Notes: generated from the sequence alone by a model not told the origin. Counted from the first letter of the stretch, positions 6,072 through 13,451 are shown. The stretch is 13,456 nt of DNA from an uncultured Clostridia bacterium (GCA_934403665.1 CAKRUL010000008.1:1-13456); one strand, 5' to 3'. Made by a program: numbers and translations.

Positions 6072-6128
6072 ATGCGGGAATGTTACAGATTTCGAATGTG
6101 CTTGTGTTGTCCGAAGAAACATTTTTAA
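6072..6128 (+). CDS. Cysteine-rich leader peptide upstream of metY (18 aa)
   Basis: A mini-ORF encoding [18 protein letters not shown], ending TAA. A G-rich ribosome binding site (GGGGGAA, about 6060-6066) lies about 6 nt before the ATG. Four of 18 residues are Cys (positions 4, 10, 12, 13), with the cluster CLCC near the end. The ORF lies wholly in the leader between a consensus promoter and metY and stops 34 nt before the metY start. Since MetY makes homocysteine, and related enzymes cysteine, a leader rich in Cys codons fits control by charged tRNA-Cys: ribosomes would stall in the CLCC stretch when cysteine is short. Poly-cysteine upstream ORFs with such a role are known in mycobacteria; their use here is inference. 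No clear terminator lies between the mini-ORF and metY, so control could be translational or Rho-dependent. Confidence 0.6.
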   Translation: MRECYRFRMCLCCPKKHF

Positions 6129-6162
6129 AACATTTGTCAGAGAAAAGAAAGAGAGGATTATC

Positions 6163-7467
6163 ATGAGTGAATTTGTAAAAAGAGAAGAAAGAAATTTAAA
6201 ATTTGAAACATTGCAATTGCATGTAGGGCAGGAACAGGCGGACCCGGTTACCGGCGCAAGAGCGGTTCCGATTTATCAGACGACTTCTTATGTCTTCCGG
6301 AATTCCGACCATGCCGCGGCAAGGTTTGGTCTGTCCGATGCCGGCAATATCTATGGAAGGCTGACCAATCCCACACAGGATATTTTTGAACAGCGCATTG
6401 CCGCGCTGGAGGGCGGCGTTGCGGCATTGGCAGTTGCCTCCGGTGCGGCGGCGGTCACTTACACCATCCAGAACCTTGCAAATGCAGGGGATCACATTGT
6501 TTCAGCCAAGACAATCTATGGCGGAACGCACAATCTGCTGGCACATACGCTCCCGCAGTACGGCATCACCACGACCTTTGTGGATCCGGACGTAGAGGGG
6601 AGCTTTGAAGCGGCCATTCAAGAGAATACCAAAGCCTTGTATATTGAAACCATCGGAAATCCGAATGCCAGCCTGATTGATATCAAGAAAGTGGCGGATA
6701 TTGCACATCGCCACAAAATTCCATTGGTGGTCGACAGCACTTTTTCCACACCGTATCTGCTGCGTCCGATTGATTACGGTGCCGATATCGTAGTGCATTC
6801 CGCAACAAAATTTATCGGCGGACACGGCACGGCAATTGGCGGCGTGATTGTCGACAGCGGCAAATTCGATTGGGAGGCATCCGGAAAATTCCCGTCTCTG
6901 ACAGAGCCGAATCCAAGCTATCACGGAATCAGTTTTACCAAAGCGGTTGGCGCGGCGGCTTTTGTGACAAAAATCAGAGCCATTCTGCTGAGAGATACCG
7001 GTGCAACGCTCGCACCGCTGCATGCTTTTCTGTTTTTGCAGGGGTTGGAGACACTGTCCCTGCGTGTGGAACGGCATGTCGAAAACACTCTGAAAATTGT
7101 GGAATACCTTTCCAAGCATCCGAAGATTGCAAAAGTGAATCATCCATCCCTTCCGGACAGCCCTTATCATCAGCTGTATCAGACCTATTTCCCGAAGGGG
7201 GGAGCGTCCATCTTCACCATAGAAATCAAAGGCGGTCAGGAAGAAGCCAAAAAATTTATTGATCATCTGGAAATCTTTTCTTTGCTTGCCAATGTGGCAG
7301 ATGTGAAATCATTGGTGATTCATCCTGCAACCACCACCCACGCCCAATTGAACGAGACAGAACTGGCGGAACAGGGAATCAAACCAAATACAGTGCGTCT
7401 TTCCATCGGAACCGAGCATGTGGATGATTTGATTTTTGATTTGGAAAATGCCCTGAATCAGATTTAA
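6163..7467 (+). CDS. metY: O-acetylhomoserine sulfhydrylase (O-acetylhomoserine aminocarboxypropyltransferase), MetY
   Basis: A 434-residue pyridoxal-phosphate enzyme of the Cys/Met metabolism family, full length for MetY. It combines O-acetyl-L-homoserine with sulfide to give homocysteine and acetate in the cytoplasm (direct sulfhydrylation); some members also accept O-acetylserine. Visible motifs: [10 protein letters not shown] at the N terminus, YGRLTNPT (Y64, R66, cofactor phosphate contacts), SGAAA (93-97), [14 protein letters not shown] with D191 to the pyridine nitrogen, and [10 protein letters not shown] with the Schiff-base K216. [16 protein letters not shown] and [10 protein letters not shown] near the C terminus are typical of MetY rather than MetB/MetC. 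GAGAGGA lies 5 nt before ATG. The gene is alone between its own promoter and a terminator and is preceded by the Cys-rich mini-ORF. A cysteine-synthase side activity cannot be judged from sequence. Confidence 0.95.
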   Translation: MSEFVKREERNLKFETLQLHVGQEQADPVTGARAVPIYQTTSYVFRNSDHAAARFGLSDAGNIYGRLTNPTQDIFEQRIAALEGGVAALAVASGAAAVTYTIQNLANAGDHIVSAKTIYGGTHNLLAHTLPQYGITTTFVDPDVEGSFEAAIQENTKALYIETIGNPNASLIDIKKVADIAHRHKIPLVVDSTFSTPYLLRPIDYGADIVVHSATKFIGGHGTAIGGVIVDSGKFDWEASGKFPSLTEPNPSYHGISFTKAVGAAAFVTKIRAILLRDTGATLAPLHAFLFLQGLETLSLRVERHVENTLKIVEYLSKHPKIAKVNHPSLPDSPYHQLYQTYFPKGGASIFTIEIKGGQEEAKKFIDHLEIFSLLANVADVKSLVIHPATTTHAQLNETELAEQGIKPNTVRLSIGTEHVDDLIFDLENALNQI

Positions 7468-7477
7468 CAATGTGATA

Positions 7478-7527
7478 AAAAATTTGCCCCGGTTTGTGCG
7501 AATGACACAAGCCGGGGCAGTTTTTTA
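7478..7527. terminator. Strong bidirectional terminator between metY and yunB
   Basis: GCCCCGG (7486-7492) pairs with CCGGGGC (7512-7518) and the stem continues inward to 13 bp (TTTGTG with CACAAG, one G-U). The plus strand runs on into TTTTTT (7521-7526), and the minus strand into an A/T tract with TTTTTT (from the A-run at 7477-7482). It serves both convergent genes. Confidence 0.85.
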
Positions 7528-7582
7528 TAGTTCTTCTATCGGAATGGTTCCAAATTTCATAAAGCTACGGTCTTTCTGTTTA

Positions 7583-8323
7583 TCACTGCAGCTCCAGAAT
7601 ATCGTCCCGAATCATCGACTCCCGCGTTTCCAGGTTGGTATAAGCATTTGGAACGTCGCCCACAATGACAGTTTCTGCGATGGGAATTTGGGTGGATACC
7701 GTGGCGCAGACAGGGTTGGCGTTCGGTATCATAATATGGATGACGGTATCCACGTTCAGCTGAATCTGGTGGCGTGTTTGATTGATTCCGGCCGCATCAA
7801 ACAGATTGATAAAATCCACCTTGGTGAGTCCGTCCGACAGCACGCTGATCTGCATGCGGGGTCCCATGCCGGAAAGGGCGTCGATTCCAAGCACATTTCC
7901 AAGAGGAATGCGCACATCAAAGCAATCAATTTTCTGAATATTTTGGTCAATCGCAAGCACCAGCTGGGATTTCAAACGGTTCATTGCCACGATGTTGGAA
8001 ATCACGGCGGTGACTTTTTCTCCGTCTCCTTTCATCAGAGAGATCAAGTCTTCATAAGATGTATCCTTCATGACCTCCGCAACACTGTTGTTGACTGCCC
8101 GGATGGCAAGGCTGTTTGCCTGTGTTTCTGCCAGTGTGAATAAAACCGGGCGAAATTGAAACAGATAAAGATAGAACACATAACACAGCAGAATCACAAT
8201 CGCCGCAAGCAGAAAGCATTTTTTCGGATGCTCTGCCCGGCGGTTGGAATTCCGCATGCTGCGGCGGCACATCCGCATGCGGAATCCCAGTCTGTTTTTC
8301 ATTCTTCTGATTCGAACGGACAA
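7583..8323 (-). CDS. yunB: Sporulation protein YunB
   Basis: A 246-residue protein, near the usual YunB length. It has an Arg-rich N terminus, one membrane segment at about residues 36-55, then FRPVLFTLAETQAN and conserved YunB-type blocks: TSYEDLISLMKGDGEKV, IPLGNVLGI, MGPRMQISVL, AGINQTRHQIQLNV, and PIAETVIVGDVPNAY near the end. In Bacillus subtilis YunB is made in the mother cell under sigma-E and is needed for efficient sporulation; its biochemical function is not known to me. The start is taken as TTG at 8323, because AGGGGG lies 8 nt upstream; GTG at 8332 would overlap that site, and the ATG at 8302 has only a weak one. A sigma-E-like element lies at 8344-8372. It is divergent from nrdR. 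Confidence 0.9.
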   Translation of the reverse strand: MSVRIRRMKNRLGFRMRMCRRSMRNSNRRAEHPKKCFLLAAIVILLCYVFYLYLFQFRPVLFTLAETQANSLAIRAVNNSVAEVMKDTSYEDLISLMKGDGEKVTAVISNIVAMNRLKSQLVLAIDQNIQKIDCFDVRIPLGNVLGIDALSGMGPRMQISVLSDGLTKVDFINLFDAAGINQTRHQIQLNVDTVIHIMIPNANPVCATVSTQIPIAETVIVGDVPNAYTNLETRESMIRDDILELQ

Positions 8324-8331
8324 CGAAAACA

Positions 8332-8337
8332 CCCCCT
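8332..8337 (-). promoter_or_regulatory. Ribosome binding site that fixes a TTG start (yunB)
   Basis: AGGGGG on the minus strand, 8 nt before TTG at 8323. The same layout (AGGGGG-type site, 8-nt spacer, TTG) occurs at the MerR-family gene. Confidence 0.6.
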
Positions 8338-8343
8338 GCTGTT

Positions 8344-8372
8344 ATTCTATGCTCAGTCTATGCCGCATATCA
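8344..8372 (-). promoter_or_regulatory. Possible sigma-E-type promoter of yunB
   Basis: On the minus strand TGATATG (8366-8372) is followed after 14 nt by CATAGAAT (8344-8351), close to the sigma-E pattern (ATATT-like -35, CATACAAT-like -10). The start would fall near 8337, at the very edge of the ribosome binding site, which is tight; moderate to low certainty. Confidence 0.35.
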
Positions 8373-8414
8373 GCAAAGGTTCCCGATTTTCGCTCTGTTT
8401 TTGCGGCAATGATA

Positions 8415-8443
8415 TATACAGGGGGCCTTTTTTGTGGTATAAT
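8415..8443 (+). promoter_or_regulatory. Distal promoter of the nrdR operon (first copy of 15-nt repeat)
   Basis: An extended -10, TGG-TATAAT (8435-8443), with TATACA (8415-8420) 17 nt upstream as a partial -35. The -10 lies in TTGTGGTATAATAAC (8432-8446), which recurs exactly at 8535-8549. Transcripts from here would carry a small hairpin (GGCATT/AATGCC, 8462-8476) and a GC-rich hairpin (8509-8526). Confidence 0.5.
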
Positions 8444-8508
8444 AACCTCACGAACCTCTAAGGCATTGAAAATGCCAAGAGTTTCGGAGAACATTGAATC
8501 ACAATACT

Positions 8509-8526
8509 GCGGCGACATTCCGCCGC
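8509..8526. repeat. GC-rich hairpin between the two nrdR promoters
   Basis: GCGGCG and CGCCGC form a perfect 6-bp stem around ACATTC. No T-run follows on either strand, so an intrinsic terminator is unlikely. Confidence 0.4.
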
Positions 8527-8534
8527 CTGCGTTG

Positions 8535-8549
8535 TTGTGGTATAATAAC
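8535..8549 (+). promoter_or_regulatory. Proximal promoter of the nrdR operon (second copy of 15-nt repeat)
   Basis: TTGTGGTATAATAAC repeats the distal promoter element exactly, 103 nt downstream. It holds an extended -10 (TGG-TATAAT, 8538-8546), but the -35 position (8518-8523, TTCCGC) is poor. The predicted leader to nrdR is about 90 nt. Confidence 0.5.
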
Positions 8550-8644
8550 AATAGAAAGACTTGCTTTGCAAGCCTTTGGAGGATTTTAAGGGCAATGAAG
8601 AAGTCCAACAGCGATGTGATCGTCAGAAAAAGGAGATGGAAGTG

Positions 8645-9097
8645 ATGAAATGTCCCTATTGCGGTTATGAAGAGAGTAAAGTCATTGATTCCCGTCCTGT
8701 GGAAGAGGGAAATTCAATTCGGCGTCGGAGAGAATGTTTGAAGTGCGGAGAACGTTTTACGACCTATGAAAAGGTGGAGCATATTTCACTGGTGGTTGTG
8801 AAAAAGGATGGCACACGGGAACAATTTGACCGGGAGAAGCTGTTGAGCGGCTTGCTGCGTGCCTGCCAGAAACGTCCGGTTTCGGTGGAACAGCTGGAAA
8901 TCCTTGTGGACGATGTGGAAACGATTCTTTCCAATTCTTTGGACAGAGAGGTCACTTCTCATCATATCGGCGAACTCGTTATGACGAAGCTGAAGGAGCT
9001 TGACGAGGTTTCTTATGTGCGGTTTGCTTCTGTATACCGCCAGTTTAAAGATATCAACACCTTTATGGAGGAACTGAAAAAACTGCTTTCCCGATAG
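8645..9097 (+). CDS. nrdR: Transcriptional repressor NrdR
   Basis: A 150-residue protein, the normal NrdR length. It has a zinc ribbon with C3/C6 and C31/C34 ([16 protein letters not shown] ... [17 protein letters not shown]), then an ATP-cone domain at about 49-139 ([20 protein letters not shown] through [16 protein letters not shown]). NrdR senses the ATP/dATP ratio and represses ribonucleotide reductase genes. No nrd gene is in the window, so its targets lie elsewhere. The start at 8645 is chosen because AAGGAG lies 9 nt upstream and it gives the canonical MKCPYCG beginning; the ATG 12 nt earlier is too close to that site. The start overlaps the stop of a 16-codon ORF (8595-8645). The PHP-domain gene follows after 31 nt, probably in one operon. 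Confidence 0.97.
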   Translation: MKCPYCGYEESKVIDSRPVEEGNSIRRRRECLKCGERFTTYEKVEHISLVVVKKDGTREQFDREKLLSGLLRACQKRPVSVEQLEILVDDVETILSNSLDREVTSHHIGELVMTKLKELDEVSYVRFASVYRQFKDINTFMEELKKLLSR

Positions 9098-9128
9098 ATG
9101 CATACGGGAATCCGGAAAGGACAGAAAG

Positions 9129-9971
9129 ATGATTGATCTTCATACACATACTACGGCATCCGACGGCTCCGATTCTCCCCGGGAGCTGGTCAAGCTGGCA
9201 AAAGAGGCAGGTCTGTCAGCCGTTGCGGTGACGGATCATGATACGACAGACGGCCTTGCGGAGGCCATGCAGGCCGGAAGGGAGTTTGAAATTTGTGTCA
9301 TTCCCGGCATGGAGCTGAGTGCAAAATTTGAACGGGAGCTCCACATTGTGGGGCTTTTTATTGATTTTGAAAATGAGAATCTGAAACAGACCATTGCAGG
9401 CCTCAAAGCGTTTCGGCAGGAACGAAATGCGTTCACACTACGGAAGCTGCAGGAGCTGGGCTTTGCACTTTCGATGGAGGAGGTGCAGAAGATGGCGACC
9501 GGAAATGTGATGGGGCGCGCTCATTTTGCCCGTGCCATGGTCAAACGGGGCTATGTGGAAAGCACCAAGGAAGCGTTTCAAAAGTATTTGGGCAATGGCA
9601 GACCTGCTTATTCCGCGAATCAGATGCTGACGCCGCAAGAATGCATCCGGCTGATTCATCAAAGCGGCGGCCTTGCCTTTTTGGCACACTGTCATTTTTT
9701 GAAGAAAGAGGGCAAGGACTTTACCGACTTGGTGGATGAACTGGTTTCCTTCGGTTTGGATGGCTTGGAGGGGTTTTATACGGAATATACCCCGGAGAAG
9801 CAGGAGGAGTATTTGAAGGTTTGCAAAGACCGCCATCTTTTGATCAGCGGCGGTTCGGATTATCATGGGGTGATGAAACCGAAGATCTCTATCGGAAAAG
9901 GCTTTGGAACCTTGCATGTGCCGGATTGTCTGCTTGCTCCGATGAGGGAACGCTTGAAAACCGCTCGATAA
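9129..9971 (+). CDS. PHP-domain metal-dependent phosphoesterase (RNase AM/TrpH-like)
   Basis: A 280-residue protein that is one PHP domain, size typical of the TrpH/YciV-like branch. Metal-binding motifs are complete: D3-L-H5-T-H7, S-D12-G, T-D36-H37-D38, E62 in GMEL, H72, GRAHFA (H132, where most members have GRPH), LAHCH (H187) and SDYH (D244, H246). Family members remove phosphate from 3',5'-nucleoside bisphosphates or degrade short RNA from the 5' end; the exact substrate here is inference. AAAGGA lies 7 nt before ATG. It follows nrdR by 31 nt without a promoter or terminator, so it is likely co-transcribed; a functional link to nucleotide pools is possible but unproved. A strong terminator closes the operon. 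Confidence 0.85.
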   Translation: MIDLHTHTTASDGSDSPRELVKLAKEAGLSAVAVTDHDTTDGLAEAMQAGREFEICVIPGMELSAKFERELHIVGLFIDFENENLKQTIAGLKAFRQERNAFTLRKLQELGFALSMEEVQKMATGNVMGRAHFARAMVKRGYVESTKEAFQKYLGNGRPAYSANQMLTPQECIRLIHQSGGLAFLAHCHFLKKEGKDFTDLVDELVSFGLDGLEGFYTEYTPEKQEEYLKVCKDRHLLISGGSDYHGVMKPKISIGKGFGTLHVPDCLLAPMRERLKTAR

Positions 9972-9987
9972 GCAGATTGACAGACTG

Positions 9988-10031
9988 AAAAGAGCTGCAG
10001 CAAATTTTTCGTTTGCTGCAGCTCTTTTTTC
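9988..10031 (+). terminator. Strong intrinsic terminator of the nrdR-PHP operon
   Basis: A perfect 17-bp inverted repeat (9988-10004 with 10012-10028; core GAGCTGCAGCAAA) around a 7-nt loop, ending in TTTTTT. It starts 17 nt after the PHP gene stop. Confidence 0.9.
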
Positions 10032-10057
10032 ATAAAAAATATATGATTTTCAGGGGA

Positions 10058-10077
10058 GGTGCGGCTGAAGCCGCACC
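10058..10077. repeat. GC-rich palindrome between the two operons
   Basis: GGTGCGGC-TGAA-GCCGCACC is a perfect hairpin without an adjacent T-run on either strand. It could be a dispersed palindromic repeat unit or a second mRNA 3' stabiliser for glnN; the window has only one copy. Confidence 0.4.
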
Positions 10078-10082
10078 CTATG

Positions 10083-10121
10083 AAAAAAACTTACCCTTTG
10101 CCGCCTTTTACGGGGGCAAAG
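10083..10121 (-). terminator. Probable terminator of the asnA-glnN operon
   Basis: On the minus strand CTTTGCC pairs with GGCAAAG (10115-10121 with 10096-10102), extended by two more pairs across a mismatch, and a T-run of seven (10083-10089) follows 6 nt after the stem. It starts 14 nt after the glnN stop. The gap before the T-run makes it weaker than the other terminators here. Confidence 0.5.
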
Positions 10122-10135
10122 CTTTCCGGCGACTG

Positions 10136-12232
10136 TCAGATGTTAAAAAGCAAATCGCCGTAAGTTGGGAAAGGCCAGTAATGGGAAGCCGTGTTGGTTT
10201 CCAGTTCGTCGGCAACTGCCCGAACTTCCTGCATCCCGGTGAAAATGGTGCCTTTGTAATATTTGGCACATTCCAGAGGATCGGTGTAATTTTTGCTGTC
10301 GAGAAGCGCGCTTTCCAGCTGATTGGTTTTTTTGTAGAGACAGCTGTTCAGAGAAGACAGCTTGGCAATCAATTCCTTCTCGAAATCGCAGGAAAGCTGC
10401 AGAGAAGCTTTGGACACGGCTGTATCGCTCAAATCCTTGATATAGGCTTGGACAGCAGGGATAATATCCTTTTTCACCATATCCAGCATCGTCAGGCATT
10501 CAATGTTGAGAACCTTGCAGTATTCCTCCAGAAGAATATCGCATCTGGAGTGCATCTCGGCTTCGGTAAAGATATGATGCTTGGTAAACAGTTCAATATT
10601 TTTGGTGCTGACGAAATAGGGAAGTGCGTCAACGGTTGTCTTTAAATTCAAAAGACCGCGTTTTTTTGCCTCCTCCACCCATTCATCCGAATAGTTGTTT
10701 CCGTTGAAAATAATACGTTTGTGCTCTTTCATGGTCTGTTTGATCAGCTCTTTTACGCCGGATTCGAAATCGTCTGCCTTTTCCAACACGTCGGCAAACT
10801 GCTCCAGTTCTTCTGCGACAATGGTGTTCAGAATCACGTTTGGACCGGAGATAGAGAGCTTGGAGCCCAGCATCCGGAATTCAAATTTATTTCCGGTAAA
10901 GGCAAACGGAGAAGTCCGGTTGCGGTCCGTGGTGTCCTTCATAAAGTGGGGAAGAACATGCACCCCGGTTTTCATTTCGCTTTTTTCTGTCTGGCTGTAA
11001 TCGCCGCCGTTTTCATAAGATTCCAAAACGCCGGTCAGCTCGTCACCCAGGAAGATCGAGATGATTGCAGGCGGAGCCTCATTGGCACCCAAACGGTGAT
11101 CGTTTCCTGCACTTGCGACAGATAAGCGGAGCAAATCCTGATGTTTATCAACCGCATTGATGACCGCGCAGAGAAACAGCAGAAACTGCAAATTATCGTG
11201 GGGCTGTTTGCCCGGATCCAACAGGTTCATTCCCGTGTTGGTGGAAATGGACCAGTTGTTGTGCTTGCCGCTTCCGTTAATGCCGGCAAAAGGCTTTTCA
11301 TGAAGCAGACAGGTCAACCCGTGACGCAGGGCAACCTTTTTCATCATTTCCATGGTGAGCTGGTTGTGGTCGGTTGCGATGTTGGTTGTGGAGAAAATCG
11401 GCGCCAATTCATGCTGTGCAGGCGCCACTTCGTTATGCTCCGTTTTGGCAAGAACGCCCAGCTTCCACAGTTCCTCATCCAAGTCTTTCATAAACGCCGC
11501 AACACGGGGCTTGATATTTCCGAAATAATGATCGTCCAGCTCCTGTCCCTTCGGCGGTTTTGCGCCGAACAGTGTTCTGCCGGTAAAGATCAAATCTTTT
11601 CTCTGATCATACAGCTTTTTGTCTACCAGAAAATATTCCTGTTCCGGGCCGACCGTTGTGGTGACCCGTTTCACGTCGTCATGCCCGAACAGCTTCAGAA
11701 CCCGAACCGCCTGTTTGCTGATGACTTCCATGGAACGCATCAAAGGAGTCTTTTTGTCCAGAACCTCACCGCTGTATGAGCAGAAGACGGTAGGAATGCA
11801 AAGCGTGTTCTCTTTGATAAACGCATAGGAGGTTGCGTCCCATGCGGTGTAGCCTCTGGCTTCAAAGGTGGCACGCAATCCGCCGGAGGGGAAGGAGGAC
11901 GCATCCGGTTCTCCTTTGATCAATTCCTTCCCGGAAAACTCCATAATCACCTTCCCGTCGTCTGTCGGGGAGATGAAACTGTCATGCTTTTCCGCCGTGA
12001 TGCCCGTCATGGGCTGAAACCAGTGGGTGAAATGGGTTGCTCCCTTTTCAATAGCCCAGTCTTTCATGGCGTTGGCAACCGCATTGGCGATGCTGCTGTC
12101 CAACGATTTTCCGTCCTGAATGGTTTTTTTCAGCGCTTTATATACATCCTTCGGCAATTTTTCCTTCATGGTGCTGTCGTCAAAGACCATGCTGCCGAAT
12201 AAACTCGGAATATCTTTATATGTTTCACTCAT
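10136..12232 (-). CDS. glnN: Glutamine synthetase type III
   Basis: A 698-residue protein of the large GSIII class (about 700 residues, against about 450 for GSI). It makes glutamine from glutamate, ammonia and ATP in the cytoplasm and is usually a dodecamer. Visible motifs: [17 protein letters not shown] (68-84) and FPSGGLR (114-120), both typical of GSIII; GPEQEYF (195-201) with metal-binding glutamates; [24 protein letters not shown] (317-328); and [20 protein letters not shown]. The C-terminal third is helical, as in GSIII. The start at 12232 has GGAGG 9 nt upstream; an ORF extension to 12253 does not. It lies 83 nt after asnA with no terminator and no convincing promoter between, so it is probably transcribed with asnA. 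Confidence 0.96.
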   Translation of the reverse strand: MSETYKDIPSLFGSMVFDDSTMKEKLPKDVYKALKKTIQDGKSLDSSIANAVANAMKDWAIEKGATHFTHWFQPMTGITAEKHDSFISPTDDGKVIMEFSGKELIKGEPDASSFPSGGLRATFEARGYTAWDATSYAFIKENTLCIPTVFCSYSGEVLDKKTPLMRSMEVISKQAVRVLKLFGHDDVKRVTTTVGPEQEYFLVDKKLYDQRKDLIFTGRTLFGAKPPKGQELDDHYFGNIKPRVAAFMKDLDEELWKLGVLAKTEHNEVAPAQHELAPIFSTTNIATDHNQLTMEMMKKVALRHGLTCLLHEKPFAGINGSGKHNNWSISTNTGMNLLDPGKQPHDNLQFLLFLCAVINAVDKHQDLLRLSVASAGNDHRLGANEAPPAIISIFLGDELTGVLESYENGGDYSQTEKSEMKTGVHVLPHFMKDTTDRNRTSPFAFTGNKFEFRMLGSKLSISGPNVILNTIVAEELEQFADVLEKADDFESGVKELIKQTMKEHKRIIFNGNNYSDEWVEEAKKRGLLNLKTTVDALPYFVSTKNIELFTKHHIFTEAEMHSRCDILLEEYCKVLNIECLTMLDMVKKDIIPAVQAYIKDLSDTAVSKASLQLSCDFEKELIAKLSSLNSCLYKKTNQLESALLDSKNYTDPLECAKYYKGTIFTGMQEVRAVADELETNTASHYWPFPTYGDLLFNI

Positions 12233-12315
12233 TGAAAACAACCTCCAAATCATTCAATCTCTTGTTATTACAGAGAACCGTATCGTTCTTTTTTGCTATC
12301 CATAGATTTCCGGTA

Positions 12316-13323
12316 TCAAAGCAGGGAAACGCCTGCTTCCTGACAAATCTGTTTGGTTTTCTCATCCCAGATGGAAACCTGAACTTCCCCGATGTGCGCC
12401 TTGCCCAACAGCAGCATACAGACACGGGATTGCCCGATTCCGCCGCCCATGGTCAACGGAAGTTTTCCTTCCAGCAGCATCTTATGGAAGGGGAAGGCTC
12501 TTCTTTCATCACATCCGGCTTTTGTCAGCTGCTCATCCAAGGATTTCGGATCCACACGAATTCCCATAGAGGAGACCTCAAATGCTCTGCCGAGCACATC
12601 GTTCCAGAAGAGAATGTCGCCGTTCAGCTTCCAGTCATCATAATCCGGCGCGCGTCCGTCATGCTTTTTGCCGGATTTCAAAAGATCGCCGATTTCCATC
12701 ACAAAGGCAGTTTTATGTTCCTTTAAATAAGCGTCTTCTCTTTCCTTCGGCGTCTTGTCGGGATACAAATCCTCCAATTCCTGTGTGGTGACAAAACTGA
12801 CCTCTTTGGAAAGCTTCACCGGGATGGAGGGATACACCTTCGCAATTTTATCGCTGGTGTCCACAATGGCGGATACAATCGCTTTCACGGTTTCTTTCAA
12901 ATACTCTTTGTTTCTGGTTTCCGGAGTGATGACCTTTTCCCAATCCCACTGATCCACATAGACGGAATGGAGATTGGTCATCTCTTCGTCCCGGCGGATT
13001 GCATTCATATCGGTATACAGCCCTTCTCCTGCCGGGAATCCATATTGATACAGCGCCATTCTTTTCCATTTTGCCAAAGAGTGAACTACTTGGGCTTCCT
13101 TTTTGGTTTCCAGAATATCAAAGGATACAGGACGTTCTACACCATTCAGATCATCATTCAATCCGGTATCAGGATCCACAAACAGTGGAGCGGAGATTCG
13201 CTTTAAATTCAGTGCCAGAGCCAGCTTATCTTCAAAGCTGCGTTTGATCAGACCGATCGCATCCTGGGTTTCATACAGGCTCAAAGGAGATTTGTAGCCT
13301 TTTGGAATGAATGTTTTGCTCAT
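12316..13323 (-). CDS. asnA: Aspartate-ammonia ligase (ammonia-dependent asparagine synthetase)
   Basis: A 335-residue protein, the standard AsnA length. It joins aspartate and ammonia with ATP cleavage to AMP and pyrophosphate, and is related to class II aminoacyl-tRNA synthetases. Typical blocks: FIPKGYKSPLSLYETQDAIG at the N terminus, FVDPDTGLNDDLNGVERPVSF, KWKRMALYQYGFPAGEGLYTDMNAIRRDE, YVDQWDWEKVI, GDILFWNDVLGRAFEVSSMGIRVD, and PLTMGGGIGQSRVCMLLLGKAHIGEVQVS, which is the motif-3-like ATP site. AAAGGA lies 10 nt before ATG. It is the first gene of a pair with glnN, so the operon fixes ammonia into both amide amino acids. A terminator-like hairpin in its leader suggests attenuation. Confidence 0.97.
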   Translation of the reverse strand: MSKTFIPKGYKSPLSLYETQDAIGLIKRSFEDKLALALNLKRISAPLFVDPDTGLNDDLNGVERPVSFDILETKKEAQVVHSLAKWKRMALYQYGFPAGEGLYTDMNAIRRDEEMTNLHSVYVDQWDWEKVITPETRNKEYLKETVKAIVSAIVDTSDKIAKVYPSIPVKLSKEVSFVTTQELEDLYPDKTPKEREDAYLKEHKTAFVMEIGDLLKSGKKHDGRAPDYDDWKLNGDILFWNDVLGRAFEVSSMGIRVDPKSLDEQLTKAGCDERRAFPFHKMLLEGKLPLTMGGGIGQSRVCMLLLGKAHIGEVQVSIWDEKTKQICQEAGVSLL

Positions 13324-13386
13324 AGTAACACAATCCTTTCAAATATGATTTCACAGAATTTGCAGGAAAGAACGAATCTTGACTGC

Positions 13387-13430
13387 AAAAGAAAAAAGAC
13401 GCCGCAGGTGTTGCCACCTACAGCGCCTTT
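13387..13430 (-). terminator. Terminator-type hairpin in front of asnA (possible attenuator)
   Basis: On the minus strand a 16-bp stem (13395-13410 with 13415-13430) closes on a GCAA tetraloop and runs into TTTTTTCTTTT (13387-13397). Three of its pairs are G-U only in minus-strand RNA (at 13405, 13403 and 13399; they would be C-A mismatches on the plus strand), which points to minus-strand transcription. It lies about 65 nt before asnA, with no good promoter between. It is either an attenuator for asnA or the end of a gene beyond the right edge. Confidence 0.7.
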
Positions 13431-13431
13431 G

Positions 13432-13451
13432 CTGTGTATGTACACAGTATA
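13432..13451 (-). promoter_or_regulatory. Possible -10 element and inverted repeat upstream of asnA
   Basis: On the minus strand TATACT (13446-13451) resembles a -10; its -35 would lie outside the window. It touches a perfect 7-bp inverted repeat CTGTGTA-TG-TACACAG (13432-13447), which could be an operator or a leader hairpin. Only partly visible, so tentative. Confidence 0.3.

Noticed and set aside
6021..6162. SAM (S-box) riboswitch or T-box before metY
   Set aside because: No S-box core, no T-box sequence and no terminator hairpin with T-run in the leader; the Cys-rich mini-ORF explains the leader better.
6502..7266. 254-residue open frame on the minus strand inside metY
   Set aside because: It is the reverse complement of a highly conserved MetY coding region and shows no protein family features.
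7472..8143. 223-residue open frame on the plus strand
   Set aside because: It runs through the metY/yunB terminator and is antisense to yunB, whose protein is clearly recognisable.
10013..10645. 210-residue open frame on the plus strand
   Set aside because: It starts inside the nrdR-PHP operon terminator and is antisense to the glnN 3' part.
11141..11779. 212-residue open frame on the plus strand
   Set aside because: Antisense to the most conserved part of glnN; no family features.
13398..13427. T-box antiterminator before asnA (sequence AGGTGGCAACACCTGCGG on the minus strand)
   Set aside because: It resembles a T-box at first sight, but lacks the TGGNACC bulge sequence, and the bases form the terminator stem itself rather than lying upstream of one.
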